Position numbers and translations under genes: made by a program. Below are positions 7,866 through 14,099 of a DNA stretch of 17,043 nucleotides, piece after piece (within the stretch, counting starts at the first letter, position 1; each line of letters begins with the position of its first letter). The stretch comes from an uncultured Lachnospiraceae bacterium (GTDB lineage Bacteria; Bacillota_A; Clostridia; Lachnospirales; Lachnospiraceae), in the NCBI GenBank assembly GCA_947175285.1, contig CAMWMM010000038.1:1-17043 (forward strand), read 5' to 3'. Below the pieces are notes generated by a model that saw only the letters and a program-made list of their open reading frames with translations, did no database searches and had not been told where the DNA came from.

Positions 7866-7904
7866 AAGGGGATTGTGGAGTAGCGGTATTCTACCAATCC
7901 CCTT
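7866..7904 (+). promoter_or_regulatory. Long hairpin between frr and uppS
   Basis: AAGGGGATTG (7866-7875) is the exact complement of CAATCCCCTT (7895-7904). Inside this, residues 7876-7882 pair with 7887-7893 (two G-T wobbles, one bulged C at 7894), closing on a GCGG tetraloop. The total is about 17 bp. No T-tract follows, so termination is not obvious; the uppS Shine-Dalgarno begins about 8 bases after the stem. It probably acts as an RNA processing, stability or translation-tuning element. Confidence 0.7.
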
Positions 7905-7920
7905 GAGTATTGAGGAAGGC

Positions 7921-8640
7921 ATGAGGAGTAAAATGACAATACCAAATCATGTGGCGATTATTTTAGACGGCAACGGCAGATGGGCAAAGAGTAAGGGTAT
8001 GCCGAGAAATTACGGGCATGTACAGGGCGCAAAAACGGTAGAGGTTATCTGTGAGGAAGCGTATCGTATGGGAATTCAGTATTTAACCGTGTATGCTTTT
8101 TCAACGGAAAACTGGAACAGACCGCAGGACGAAGTGGATGCCTTAATGAAGCTTTTGCGTAACTATATGAAGACCTGCTTAAAGACTGCGGCGAAAAACA
8201 ATATGTGTGTGCGTGTGATTGGTGATAAGACGGGTCTTGATACGGATATCAGGGAGCGGATTGCGCAGTTGGAAGAAGCGACAAAAGACAATACGGGACT
8301 GCATTTCCAGATTGCCTTAAATTACGGCGGCAGGGATGAAATTGTGCGTGCCGTGCAAGATATTGCCGGAAAGGTAAAAGACGGCACACTCCAAAAAGAA
8401 GATATTACCGAGCAGTTACTAAACGACACCTTAGATACAAAAGGACTGCCGGAGCCGGATCTTTTAATTCGTACATGCAATGAACAGAGAATTTCCAATT
8501 TCCTTTTATGGCAGCTTGCCTATACGGAATTTTATTTTACGGAAGTCGCATGGCCGGATTTTTCCAAAGAAGAATTGGAAAAGGCTGTTGAGGCATATAA
8601 TAAGAGAGACAGAAAGTATGGTATGATAAGCGAAGGATAA
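7921..8640 (+). CDS. uppS: Isoprenyl transferase (undecaprenyl diphosphate synthase)
   Basis: Condenses isopentenyl diphosphate units onto farnesyl diphosphate to build the C55 lipid carrier for cell-wall synthesis. The cis-prenyltransferase motifs are present: HVAIILDGNGRWA (catalytic Asp), RNYGH, the YAFSTENWNRP block, FQIALNYGGRDEI and ISNFLLWQLAYTEFYF. The normally conserved RT(S/G)GE stretch reads RTCNE, an unusual substitution next to the active-site arginine. There are two possible starts: ATG 7921 (GAGG at 7912-7915) or ATG 7933 (AGGAG at 7924-7928); the second matches the usual family N-terminus MxIPNHVAIILDG better, so the first four residues are doubtful. It lies between frr and cdsA as in many Firmicutes. 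Confidence 0.96.
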   Translation: MRSKMTIPNHVAIILDGNGRWAKSKGMPRNYGHVQGAKTVEVICEEAYRMGIQYLTVYAFSTENWNRPQDEVDALMKLLRNYMKTCLKTAAKNNMCVRVIGDKTGLDTDIRERIAQLEEATKDNTGLHFQIALNYGGRDEIVRAVQDIAGKVKDGTLQKEDITEQLLNDTLDTKGLPEPDLLIRTCNEQRISNFLLWQLAYTEFYFTEVAWPDFSKEELEKAVEAYNKRDRKYGMISEG

Positions 8641-8658
8641 AGGAAGGTTTGATTGATT

Positions 8659-9531
8659 ATGTTTCGTACGAGATTACTGAGTGGGATTGTTTTGGTTGTT
8701 CTGGCATTTGTCAGTATATGGTGCGGCGGTCCGGTTTTGGCGGCGGTATTATGTGCGATGTCTGAGATTGCCTATCGTGAGTTGACAAAAGCGACAGGGG
8801 TGCATACGGACGGCGTTAAAATGAATGGCTTAGAGGCTGTAGGGCATGGACTGATTGCTTTTTATTACGTTCTTTTATGGTATGATATGTATGCAATGGC
8901 ATATGATAAAGTATATTATAATGTGACTATTACGTTTTTCGTGATACTGTCTTTTTTAGTTTTTATGTTTTTTTATGTTATTAAGTTTCCGGTGTATAAG
9001 GCGGGGCAGGTCATGGCGGCGTTTTTTGAGTTGATTTATGCGCCCGTTTTGTTATCGTTTCTCTATATTATCAGGGAGACGTTTAGTACGGGTTTTAAGC
9101 TTGTATGGCTTGTTTTTCTCTGCTCGTGGGGAAGCGATACCTGTGCATACTGTGTCGGGGTTTTATTCGGAAAACATAAGATGGCGCCGAAGTTAAGTCC
9201 GAAAAAATCAATCGAGGGAGCTATCGGCGGTGTTGTTGGTGCGGCGCTTTTATTTGGTTTATATATACAATTTGTTCCCAATGTTTTTCTAATAGGGTAT
9301 AAGCCTAATTGGATAGAATCCATGTGGTTTGGAGCAGTAGGCGCAGTAGTTTCCATGATTGGCGATTTGGCGGCATCAGCAATTAAAAGGGACCATGATA
9401 TCAAAGATTACGGAACATTGATACCGGGACACGGCGGCATTATGGACCGCTTTGACAGTGTGATTGCAGCAGCTCCTATTATATTCTATGGATTGAGTCT
9501 GGTTAGAGAGAGAGGTATGATGGGAATATGA
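8659..9531 (+). CDS. cdsA: Phosphatidate cytidylyltransferase (CDP-diacylglycerol synthase)
   Basis: Makes CDP-diacylglycerol from CTP and phosphatidic acid, the branch point of phospholipid synthesis. It is a 290-residue, multi-pass membrane protein with about seven or eight hydrophobic segments. It carries GSDTCAYCVG with the following GKHKMAPKLSPKKSIEG, and the C-terminal family signature IKRDHDIKDYGTLIPGHGG with downstream MDRFDS. Start choice is open: AGGAAGG at 8641-8647 is 5 bases from a TTG at 8653 and 11 from the ATG at 8659; both give nearly the same protein (two residues difference). The stop overlaps the dxr start by 4 bases (ATGA), so the two are translationally coupled. Confidence 0.96.
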   Translation: MFRTRLLSGIVLVVLAFVSIWCGGPVLAAVLCAMSEIAYRELTKATGVHTDGVKMNGLEAVGHGLIAFYYVLLWYDMYAMAYDKVYYNVTITFFVILSFLVFMFFYVIKFPVYKAGQVMAAFFELIYAPVLLSFLYIIRETFSTGFKLVWLVFLCSWGSDTCAYCVGVLFGKHKMAPKLSPKKSIEGAIGGVVGAALLFGLYIQFVPNVFLIGYKPNWIESMWFGAVGAVVSMIGDLAASAIKRDHDIKDYGTLIPGHGGIMDRFDSVIAAAPIIFYGLSLVRERGMMGI

Positions 9532-10673
9532 AAAAAATAGCGATACTTGGCTCTACAGGCTCTATTGGAACGCAGACTCTGGAAATTGTAAGGAATAATC
9601 CGGATTTACAGGTCGTGGCAATGGCGGCGGGAACCAATGTAGAATTGATGGAAAAACAGATTAGGGAATTTCATCCGCGAAAGGCAGCTATGTGGACGAA
9701 AGAAGCGGCGAGAGATTTAGCTGTCAGGGTTGCCGATATGGATGTAGAGATTGTAAGCGGCATGGATGGGCTGATAGAAGTTTCTACGATGGAGGAAGCG
9801 GAAATATTGGTGACGGCAATCGTAGGGATGATTGGTATCCGCCCGACCATTGCAGCGATTGAGCATGGAAAGACAATTGCACTTGCCAATAAAGAGACAT
9901 TGGTGACGGCAGGGCATATTATTATGCCGCTTGCCGCTAAGTGCGGCGTTTCCATTGTGCCGGTGGACAGCGAACACAGTGCTATTTTCCAGTCTATGAA
10001 CGGAGAAAATAAGGAAAGAGTTACCAAAATTATTTTAACGGCATCCGGCGGTCCTTTCCGCGGGAAAACGAAGGAGGAACTCTCACAGATGACAATAGAG
10101 GATGCCTTAAAGCATCCGAACTGGTCGATGGGGCAGAAAGTAACGATTGATTCCGCCTCTCTGGTGAATAAAGGGCTGGAAGTAATGGAAGCAAGATGGC
10201 TGTTTGACGTATCACTTCAAGATATTCAGGTAGTCGTACATCCGCAGAGTATCATTCATTCCGCAGTGGAATATGCGGACGGCGGTATTATGGCGCAGCT
10301 TGGTATGCCTGATATGAAACTGCCGATTCAGTATGCGCTGTTTTATCCTGACAGAAGACCGATGCCCGGAAAAAGAGTGGATTTTTTTGCACTTGGGCAG
10401 CTTACATTTGAAAAGCCGGATACGGAAACCTTTAACGGATTAGCGCTTGCTTACAAGGCGGCTGAGACAGGCGGCAGTCTGCCGACAGTCTTTAATGCGG
10501 CAAACGAACGGGCGGTTTCGTTGTTTATCCGGAAAAAAATCGGATTTTTACAGATTCCGGAATTAATTGAGCAGGCTATGGGAAATCATAAAGTAATAGA
10601 GAATCCTTCCGTGGATGAGATTTTGGAAGCTGAAGCGGAAACATATGAATATATAGAGCGGGTGATGAATTGA
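9528..10673 (+). CDS. dxr: 1-deoxy-D-xylulose-5-phosphate reductoisomerase
   Basis: Commits carbon to the MEP isoprenoid pathway by converting DXP to MEP with NADPH. The 381-residue length is normal. It shows the dinucleotide-binding GSTGSIG near the N-terminus, NKETLVTAG, the metal-site PVDSEHSAIFQ (Asp and Glu ligands), TASGGPFRG, and the flexible-loop region HPNWSMGQKVTIDSASLVNKG followed by GLEVMEA. The ATG lies inside the cdsA stop (ATGA) and the dxr stop lies inside the rseP start (TTGA), so the three genes are tightly coupled. Its product feeds the same pathway as ispG further downstream and ultimately supplies uppS. Confidence 0.98.
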   Translation: MKKIAILGSTGSIGTQTLEIVRNNPDLQVVAMAAGTNVELMEKQIREFHPRKAAMWTKEAARDLAVRVADMDVEIVSGMDGLIEVSTMEEAEILVTAIVGMIGIRPTIAAIEHGKTIALANKETLVTAGHIIMPLAAKCGVSIVPVDSEHSAIFQSMNGENKERVTKIILTASGGPFRGKTKEELSQMTIEDALKHPNWSMGQKVTIDSASLVNKGLEVMEARWLFDVSLQDIQVVVHPQSIIHSAVEYADGGIMAQLGMPDMKLPIQYALFYPDRRPMPGKRVDFFALGQLTFEKPDTETFNGLALAYKAAETGGSLPTVFNAANERAVSLFIRKKIGFLQIPELIEQAMGNHKVIENPSVDEILEAEAETYEYIERVMN

Positions 10674-11734
10674 CAAAAATTATTATGACAATTATCTTAT
10701 TTATTATCATATTCGGCATCGTAGTAATATCCCATGAATTCGGGCATTTTCTGATAGGAAAGAAAAACGGCATCCGTGTCGTGGAATTTGCAATCGGTAT
10801 GGGACCGGACATCTTTTCCTTTCAAAGGGGAGAAACAAAATATTCCCTGAAACTTCTGCCGATAGGCGGCGCCTGTATGTTTGACGGAGAAGACGGCGTT
10901 GCTTCGGAAAACGGAGAAAAAGATGAGCATACCTTTCTGGCGGCAAATGTATGGGCAAGGATTGCGACGATTTTTGCAGGACCGTTTTTTAATTTTCTGA
11001 CAGCATTTATATTTGCGCTGATACTGGTTGCTTTTACCGGTGCGGACAGACCGGTAATACAGGAGATTATGGAGAATTCCGCGGCGCAGGAAGCCGGTAT
11101 TATGGCAGGAGATGAGATTCTTAAGATAAATAATGAGAGGATTTATGTTTATCGGGAAGTGAATTTGATTTCTATGCTGAATAGGGGAGAAACCCTAAAC
11201 ATCCGGATAAAACGGGGAGAACAAATTCATGATGTAACATTGACGCCGCGATATAGTGAAGAGGACGGAAGATATTATATCGGTTTAATCGGCGGGGGCG
11301 AATATATTAAGTGCAATCCGGCGCAGGTATTCCAGTACAGCTTTTACGGAATCCGCTACTGGGTGAAATCGACTTATAAAAGTTTAATAATGCTTGCGCA
11401 GGGACAGGTAACAAAAGATGATGTATCGGGACCAATCGGTATTGCACAGATGGTAGGTGTTAATTATGAAGCCGCGAAATCGTACGGCGTTTCTACGGTT
11501 ATCTTTACGATGATGGAGTTTATCATATTACTGTCAGTCAATCTGGCTATTTTGAATTTGCTGCCCATTCCGGCATTAGACGGCGGAAGGCTTGTATTCC
11601 TGATTTTAGAGGTGTTTCGTGGAAAACCGGTGCCTCCGGAAAAAGAGGGCATGGTACATTTTGCCGGGCTGGTTGTGTTGATGGTATTGATGGTATTTGT
11701 TATGTACAATGACATTATGAAACTGATTCGCTGA
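10670..11734 (+). CDS. rseP: RIP metalloprotease RseP (site-2 protease, RasP-type)
   Basis: A zinc intramembrane protease that cuts single-pass membrane proteins such as anti-sigma factors within the membrane. The first transmembrane helix carries HEFGH (22-26), with zinc-binding histidines and catalytic Glu. A PDZ domain spans roughly residues 120-200 (IQEIMENSAAQEAGIMAGDEI). The third zinc ligand is D304 in NLLPIPALDGG, followed by a last membrane helix near 335. It has four hydrophobic segments and 354 residues. The start is a TTG overlapping the dxr stop by 4 bases (TTGA); an ATG five codons later has no ribosome binding site, so coupled initiation at TTG is preferred. No hairpin directly follows the stop despite a run of T at 11735-11741. 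Confidence 0.96.
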   Translation: MTKIIMTIILFIIIFGIVVISHEFGHFLIGKKNGIRVVEFAIGMGPDIFSFQRGETKYSLKLLPIGGACMFDGEDGVASENGEKDEHTFLAANVWARIATIFAGPFFNFLTAFIFALILVAFTGADRPVIQEIMENSAAQEAGIMAGDEILKINNERIYVYREVNLISMLNRGETLNIRIKRGEQIHDVTLTPRYSEEDGRYYIGLIGGGEYIKCNPAQVFQYSFYGIRYWVKSTYKSLIMLAQGQVTKDDVSGPIGIAQMVGVNYEAAKSYGVSTVIFTMMEFIILLSVNLAILNLLPIPALDGGRLVFLILEVFRGKPVPPEKEGMVHFAGLVVLMVLMVFVMYNDIMKLIR

Positions 11735-11787
11735 TTTTTTTGCGATTTTACCAAACAGACCCCATGAATTTTGGATAAGTTGTATCA

Positions 11788-11816
11788 TTGTCAGTGATGG
11801 CAAAGCAGGTTATAAT
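11788..11816 (+). promoter_or_regulatory. Near-consensus sigma-A promoter upstream of the phosphatase-kinase pair
   Basis: TTGTCA (11788-11793) and a perfect TATAAT (11811-11816) are separated by exactly 17 bp, the best promoter match seen in the window. Initiation would be near 11823, only about 10 bases before the hairpin at 11833. It probably drives the PP2C and kinase genes and possibly ispG-polC. Confidence 0.75.
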
Positions 11817-11832
11817 AAATTATGTTTTCGAC

Positions 11833-11873
11833 AAAGCCGTGCGGCGTATGCGATACGTCGGCGGCTTTTCTTA
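11833..11873 (+). terminator. Hairpin with T-rich tail: terminator of the rseP operon or promoter-proximal attenuator
   Basis: AAAGCCG (11833-11839) pairs with CGGCTTT (11862-11868), and GGCGTAT (11843-11849) pairs with ATACGTC (11853-11859) around a 3-base loop, with a small asymmetric interior between. A short T-rich tail (TTTTCTT) follows. It can end rseP read-through, but because a strong promoter lies just upstream it would also be the first structure in the new transcript, so attenuation or a tiny stable RNA is possible. Confidence 0.65.
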
Positions 11874-11903
11874 TAGAAATGACTCTCTCCGGAGGTATTT
11901 CGA

Positions 11904-11957
11904 TTGAGTAGGGTTCCCTACATATTATCCGATGTTTTTGTAATTATTTGTTTTTAA
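11904..11957 (+). CDS. Possible 17-codon leader ORF before the phosphatase gene
   Basis: A TTG at 11904 opens MSRVPYILSDVFVIICF, ending at TAA 11955-11957. GGAGG at 11891-11895 is 8 bases before it, a good ribosome binding site that otherwise has no start codon to serve. It ends 27 bases before the PP2C start. It is too short for coding statistics and starts with TTG, so it is a suggestion only; the peptide resembles nothing I recognise. Confidence 0.25.
   Translation: MSRVPYILSDVFVIICF
11908..11921. promoter_or_regulatory. Inverted repeat GTAGGG-TT-CCCTAC
   Basis: Six-base arms separated by two bases, in the leader of the phosphatase gene. A two-base loop is too tight for a relaxed RNA hairpin, so a DNA operator is as likely. 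The rest of the 250-base gap between rseP and the phosphatase holds the promoter and hairpin noted separately. Confidence 0.4.
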
Positions 11958-11984
11958 TGATTTGTTATGGAAGAGGGTAGATTC

Positions 11985-12725
11985 ATGTATTTTTCTACGG
12001 ACGTATATTGGAATAAAGGCGCGGTGCGGGCTGTGAATCAGGATTCCCTGGTCGTTTTACAGGCGTTAACGATACGGGGAAGAGTGTTTATGGCGGCAGT
12101 CTGTGACGGGATGGGCGGTATGGATATGGGAGAGTGCGCAAGCGGTTATCTGACAGAGGAACTGGTGACATGGTTCTATGATGGCTTACTTGCCGCAGTC
12201 GGAAAGAAAAAGCCGCTGTGGGTTATCAGACGCAGTGCGGAAAGAAAGCTGTATCAGATACAGAGCAGATTACAAAGGTACGCTGGCAGACGTTCTCTTT
12301 CGATGGGAACAACGCTTTCACTTCTTGTTCTATGGGAAAAAAAGTATATGCTCTGGCATCTTGGCGACAGCAGGATTTATCACTTCTCCTGCGGCGGCAA
12401 AAAGAAAATACGGCTATTGACATCGGACCATGTGCAGGGTAGAAATATGCTGACAAAGTGCGTAGGCAGTTTCGGTTTTTTTATGCCGGATTACAAAATG
12501 GGACGTGTGAAGTCCGGAGAGGCATTTTTACTGTGCAGCGACGGATTCTGGCATAACATACGGGAAGAGGAGATGAGGGAGGCGCTTGCACCGGAACAGA
12601 TGAGAGGAGAGAGGATTAGAAAGAGACTGTGCGAAATCGGGGAAGCGGATATACGGCGGGGGGAGAAGGATAATCTCTCTGCAATTTACGTCAGTATACG
12701 GAAGCGGAAGGAGGAGTGTGAATGA
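11985..12725 (+). CDS. PP2C-family Ser/Thr protein phosphatase
   Basis: A metal-dependent phosphatase expected to reverse the action of the kinase encoded next. It has 246 residues and no membrane segment. The motifs follow the PP2C order: GAVRAVNQDS (12-21), DGMGG (41-45, metal Asp41), GTTLSLLVLW (108-117), HLGDSRIY (125-132), CSDGFW (184-189, Asp186) and KDN (228-230, Asp229). The ATG at 11967 is in frame, but GAGGG at 11973-11977 is 7 bases before the ATG at 11985, which also gives the normal family N-terminus. The stop overlaps the kinase ATG by 4 bases, so they are translated together. This pair is not in the usual rlmN-stp-prkC-rsgA setting, suggesting a second or specialised system. 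Confidence 0.93.
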   Translation: MYFSTDVYWNKGAVRAVNQDSLVVLQALTIRGRVFMAAVCDGMGGMDMGECASGYLTEELVTWFYDGLLAAVGKKKPLWVIRRSAERKLYQIQSRLQRYAGRRSLSMGTTLSLLVLWEKKYMLWHLGDSRIYHFSCGGKKKIRLLTSDHVQGRNMLTKCVGSFGFFMPDYKMGRVKSGEAFLLCSDGFWHNIREEEMREALAPEQMRGERIRKRLCEIGEADIRRGEKDNLSAIYVSIRKRKEECE

Positions 12726-13888
12726 GTGTAGACGGTATTCTTATGGGGAAATATGAACTGAAAGAGAAAATCGGAGAGGGAGCATGCGGTATCGTATATC
12801 TTGCATGGGACAGGCATCTTGAGCGATTTGCAGCAATCAAGGAACAAAAGGCGCCGGAGAATGCGGATGACAGTAAACTGTTAAAGATGGAGATGGAAAT
12901 GCTGAAAACACTGGAGCACCCGATGCTGCCTGCAGTATACGATTATTTTCAGGATGGCAGTCAGTATCTTGTGATGGAATATATTAAAGGAATCAGTTTA
13001 CATAACTATATTGAGAAAGAGGGAAGCGTTCCGGAAGAACAGGCATGTATATGGGCATTGCAGTTGATAGAATTGTTTTCTTACCTGCATGCAAGAAAGC
13101 CGCCTGTCATCTATCGGGATTTGAAACCGGAAAATATTATTGTCTGTCCGGACGGTAATCTCCGGGTAATTGATTTCGGTACGGCAATGTCCGTTCGCTA
13201 TGATAAGTACAGGCAGGATAGTATTGCCGGTACAAGGGGATATGCCGCGCCGGAAATGTTTGGGGAAAATAAGATATCGGACGCTATAGCGGATGAGCGG
13301 AGTGATATTTATACGCTTGGGGCAACTCTGTATCATATGCTGACGGGTTATCATCCTGCAAAACCGCCGTATGGTATCCGACCGGTTCGCGCCATCGCTC
13401 CGAATTTGTCACGCGGTATTGAAGAAATTGTCATAAAATGCACACAGCCTGCACGGGAAAAGCGTTACCGGACAGTGGAGGAAGTGAAAAAGGATTTGTT
13501 AAGAAAAAAGCATTTAGGGAAACGGCATTTGTGTGGAAGAAGAAAAGAGAGGGAAAGTCATGTTATCCGGAAGATGGAAAAGAAAATCTGGCTGACGGAA
13601 AAAAAGACCGTCGGGTTATTCGGGATTGTTATGTTAACCGGAATTGCTGCTATGGGCATTTTTTCCTTATCGGCTAAAGGGAAAGAGTCGCCGCTTCCTG
13701 TGATTGCCTATAATACAAAAGGACAAAAGTTAGTCATACGCTATGACAGCGTTTATCAGACGGATGGAAATCTGATATTGGAACTGGAAAAAGAACTTTT
13801 TGAAAGTGAGAACGTGCAGGAGCTTTCTATCAGACTGACGGACGGCGTGACGGGAGAAAGCCGGGAACGGATTTTTTACATACAATGA
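12722..13888 (+). CDS. Membrane-anchored Ser/Thr protein kinase with short external C-terminal domain
   Basis: A Hanks-type kinase. Residues 11-260 hold the catalytic domain: glycine loop GEGACG (18-23), ATP-anchoring K40 in AAIK, YRDLKPEN (131-138; catalytic D133, with Tyr in place of the usual His), DFG (151-153) and AAPE (175-178). A basic juxtamembrane stretch (about 261-296) precedes one membrane helix (about 297-317). About 71 residues remain outside; they contain no PASTA repeat that I can see, unlike PrkC/Stk1, and I do not recognise the domain (predicted beta-rich, e.g. QKLVIRYDSVYQTDGNLILE). The start ATG overlaps the phosphatase stop (ATGA). The external domain may sense an envelope signal; that is inference. 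Confidence 0.93.
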   Translation: MSVDGILMGKYELKEKIGEGACGIVYLAWDRHLERFAAIKEQKAPENADDSKLLKMEMEMLKTLEHPMLPAVYDYFQDGSQYLVMEYIKGISLHNYIEKEGSVPEEQACIWALQLIELFSYLHARKPPVIYRDLKPENIIVCPDGNLRVIDFGTAMSVRYDKYRQDSIAGTRGYAAPEMFGENKISDAIADERSDIYTLGATLYHMLTGYHPAKPPYGIRPVRAIAPNLSRGIEEIVIKCTQPAREKRYRTVEEVKKDLLRKKHLGKRHLCGRRKERESHVIRKMEKKIWLTEKKTVGLFGIVMLTGIAAMGIFSLSAKGKESPLPVIAYNTKGQKLVIRYDSVYQTDGNLILELEKELFESENVQELSIRLTDGVTGESRERIFYIQ

Positions 13889-13916
13889 AAACAGCTTTCC
13901 TAATCTTTTTATTTGA

Positions 13917-13925
13917 TGTACAATA
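13917..13925 (+). repeat. Left copy of 9-bp direct repeat (probable target site duplication)
   Basis: TGTACAATA directly abuts the left end of the palindromic element and is repeated exactly at 14068-14076 on its other side. It includes a TACAAT hexamer resembling a -10 box. Confidence 0.75.
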
Positions 13926-14067
13926 TAAGCGATTGCAAAATTAAATTTTAAAGTCATGAGTCTGGACAAAATGAACAAAACGGGGTTCAGATGCAGTGGC
14001 AATTCACCCCTTATTTGTTCATTTTGTTCAGACTCTGGTTTTAGAAATGGATTTTCGCAATCGCTTA
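13926..14067. mobile_element. 142-bp palindromic MITE-like element upstream of ispG
   Basis: The ends are perfect 11-bp inverted repeats: TAAGCGATTGC (13926-13936) and GCAATCGCTTA (14057-14067). Inside, 13958-13979 pairs with 14014-14035 over 22 positions with one G-T wobble, the arms containing CAAAATGAACAAA and its complement, and GGGGT (13982-13986) faces ACCCC (14006-14010). The whole element can fold into one long interrupted hairpin. A 9-bp direct repeat flanks it on both sides. It has no transposase or convincing ORF of its own, so it would be non-autonomous. The transposase family is unknown. It fills most of the 211-base gap between the kinase and ispG; no clear terminator was found after the kinase. 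Confidence 0.75.
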
Positions 14068-14076
14068 TGTACAATA
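14068..14076 (+). repeat. Right copy of 9-bp direct repeat (probable target site duplication)
   Basis: TGTACAATA, identical to 13917-13925, lies immediately after the right terminal inverted repeat and 13 bases before the ispG Shine-Dalgarno at 14089. Confidence 0.75.
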
Positions 14077-14099
14077 AGTTGAAAGATCGGAGGAGTAAT

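Noticed and set aside
11735..11741. Run of T just after the rseP stop, as a possible terminator
   Set aside because: Only a 4-bp TCGC/GCGA pairing surrounds it, and the T run would be in the loop rather than after the stem.
12178..12456. Small overlapping ORFs on both strands inside the phosphatase gene
   Set aside because: They are alternative-frame shadows of an intact PP2C reading frame with all catalytic motifs.
14011..14045. Inner stem of the palindromic element as an intrinsic terminator for the kinase gene
   Set aside because: The stem is AT-rich and is followed by TGGTTTTAG, not a proper T-tract; the mobile-element explanation accounts for the end repeats and flanking duplication as well.
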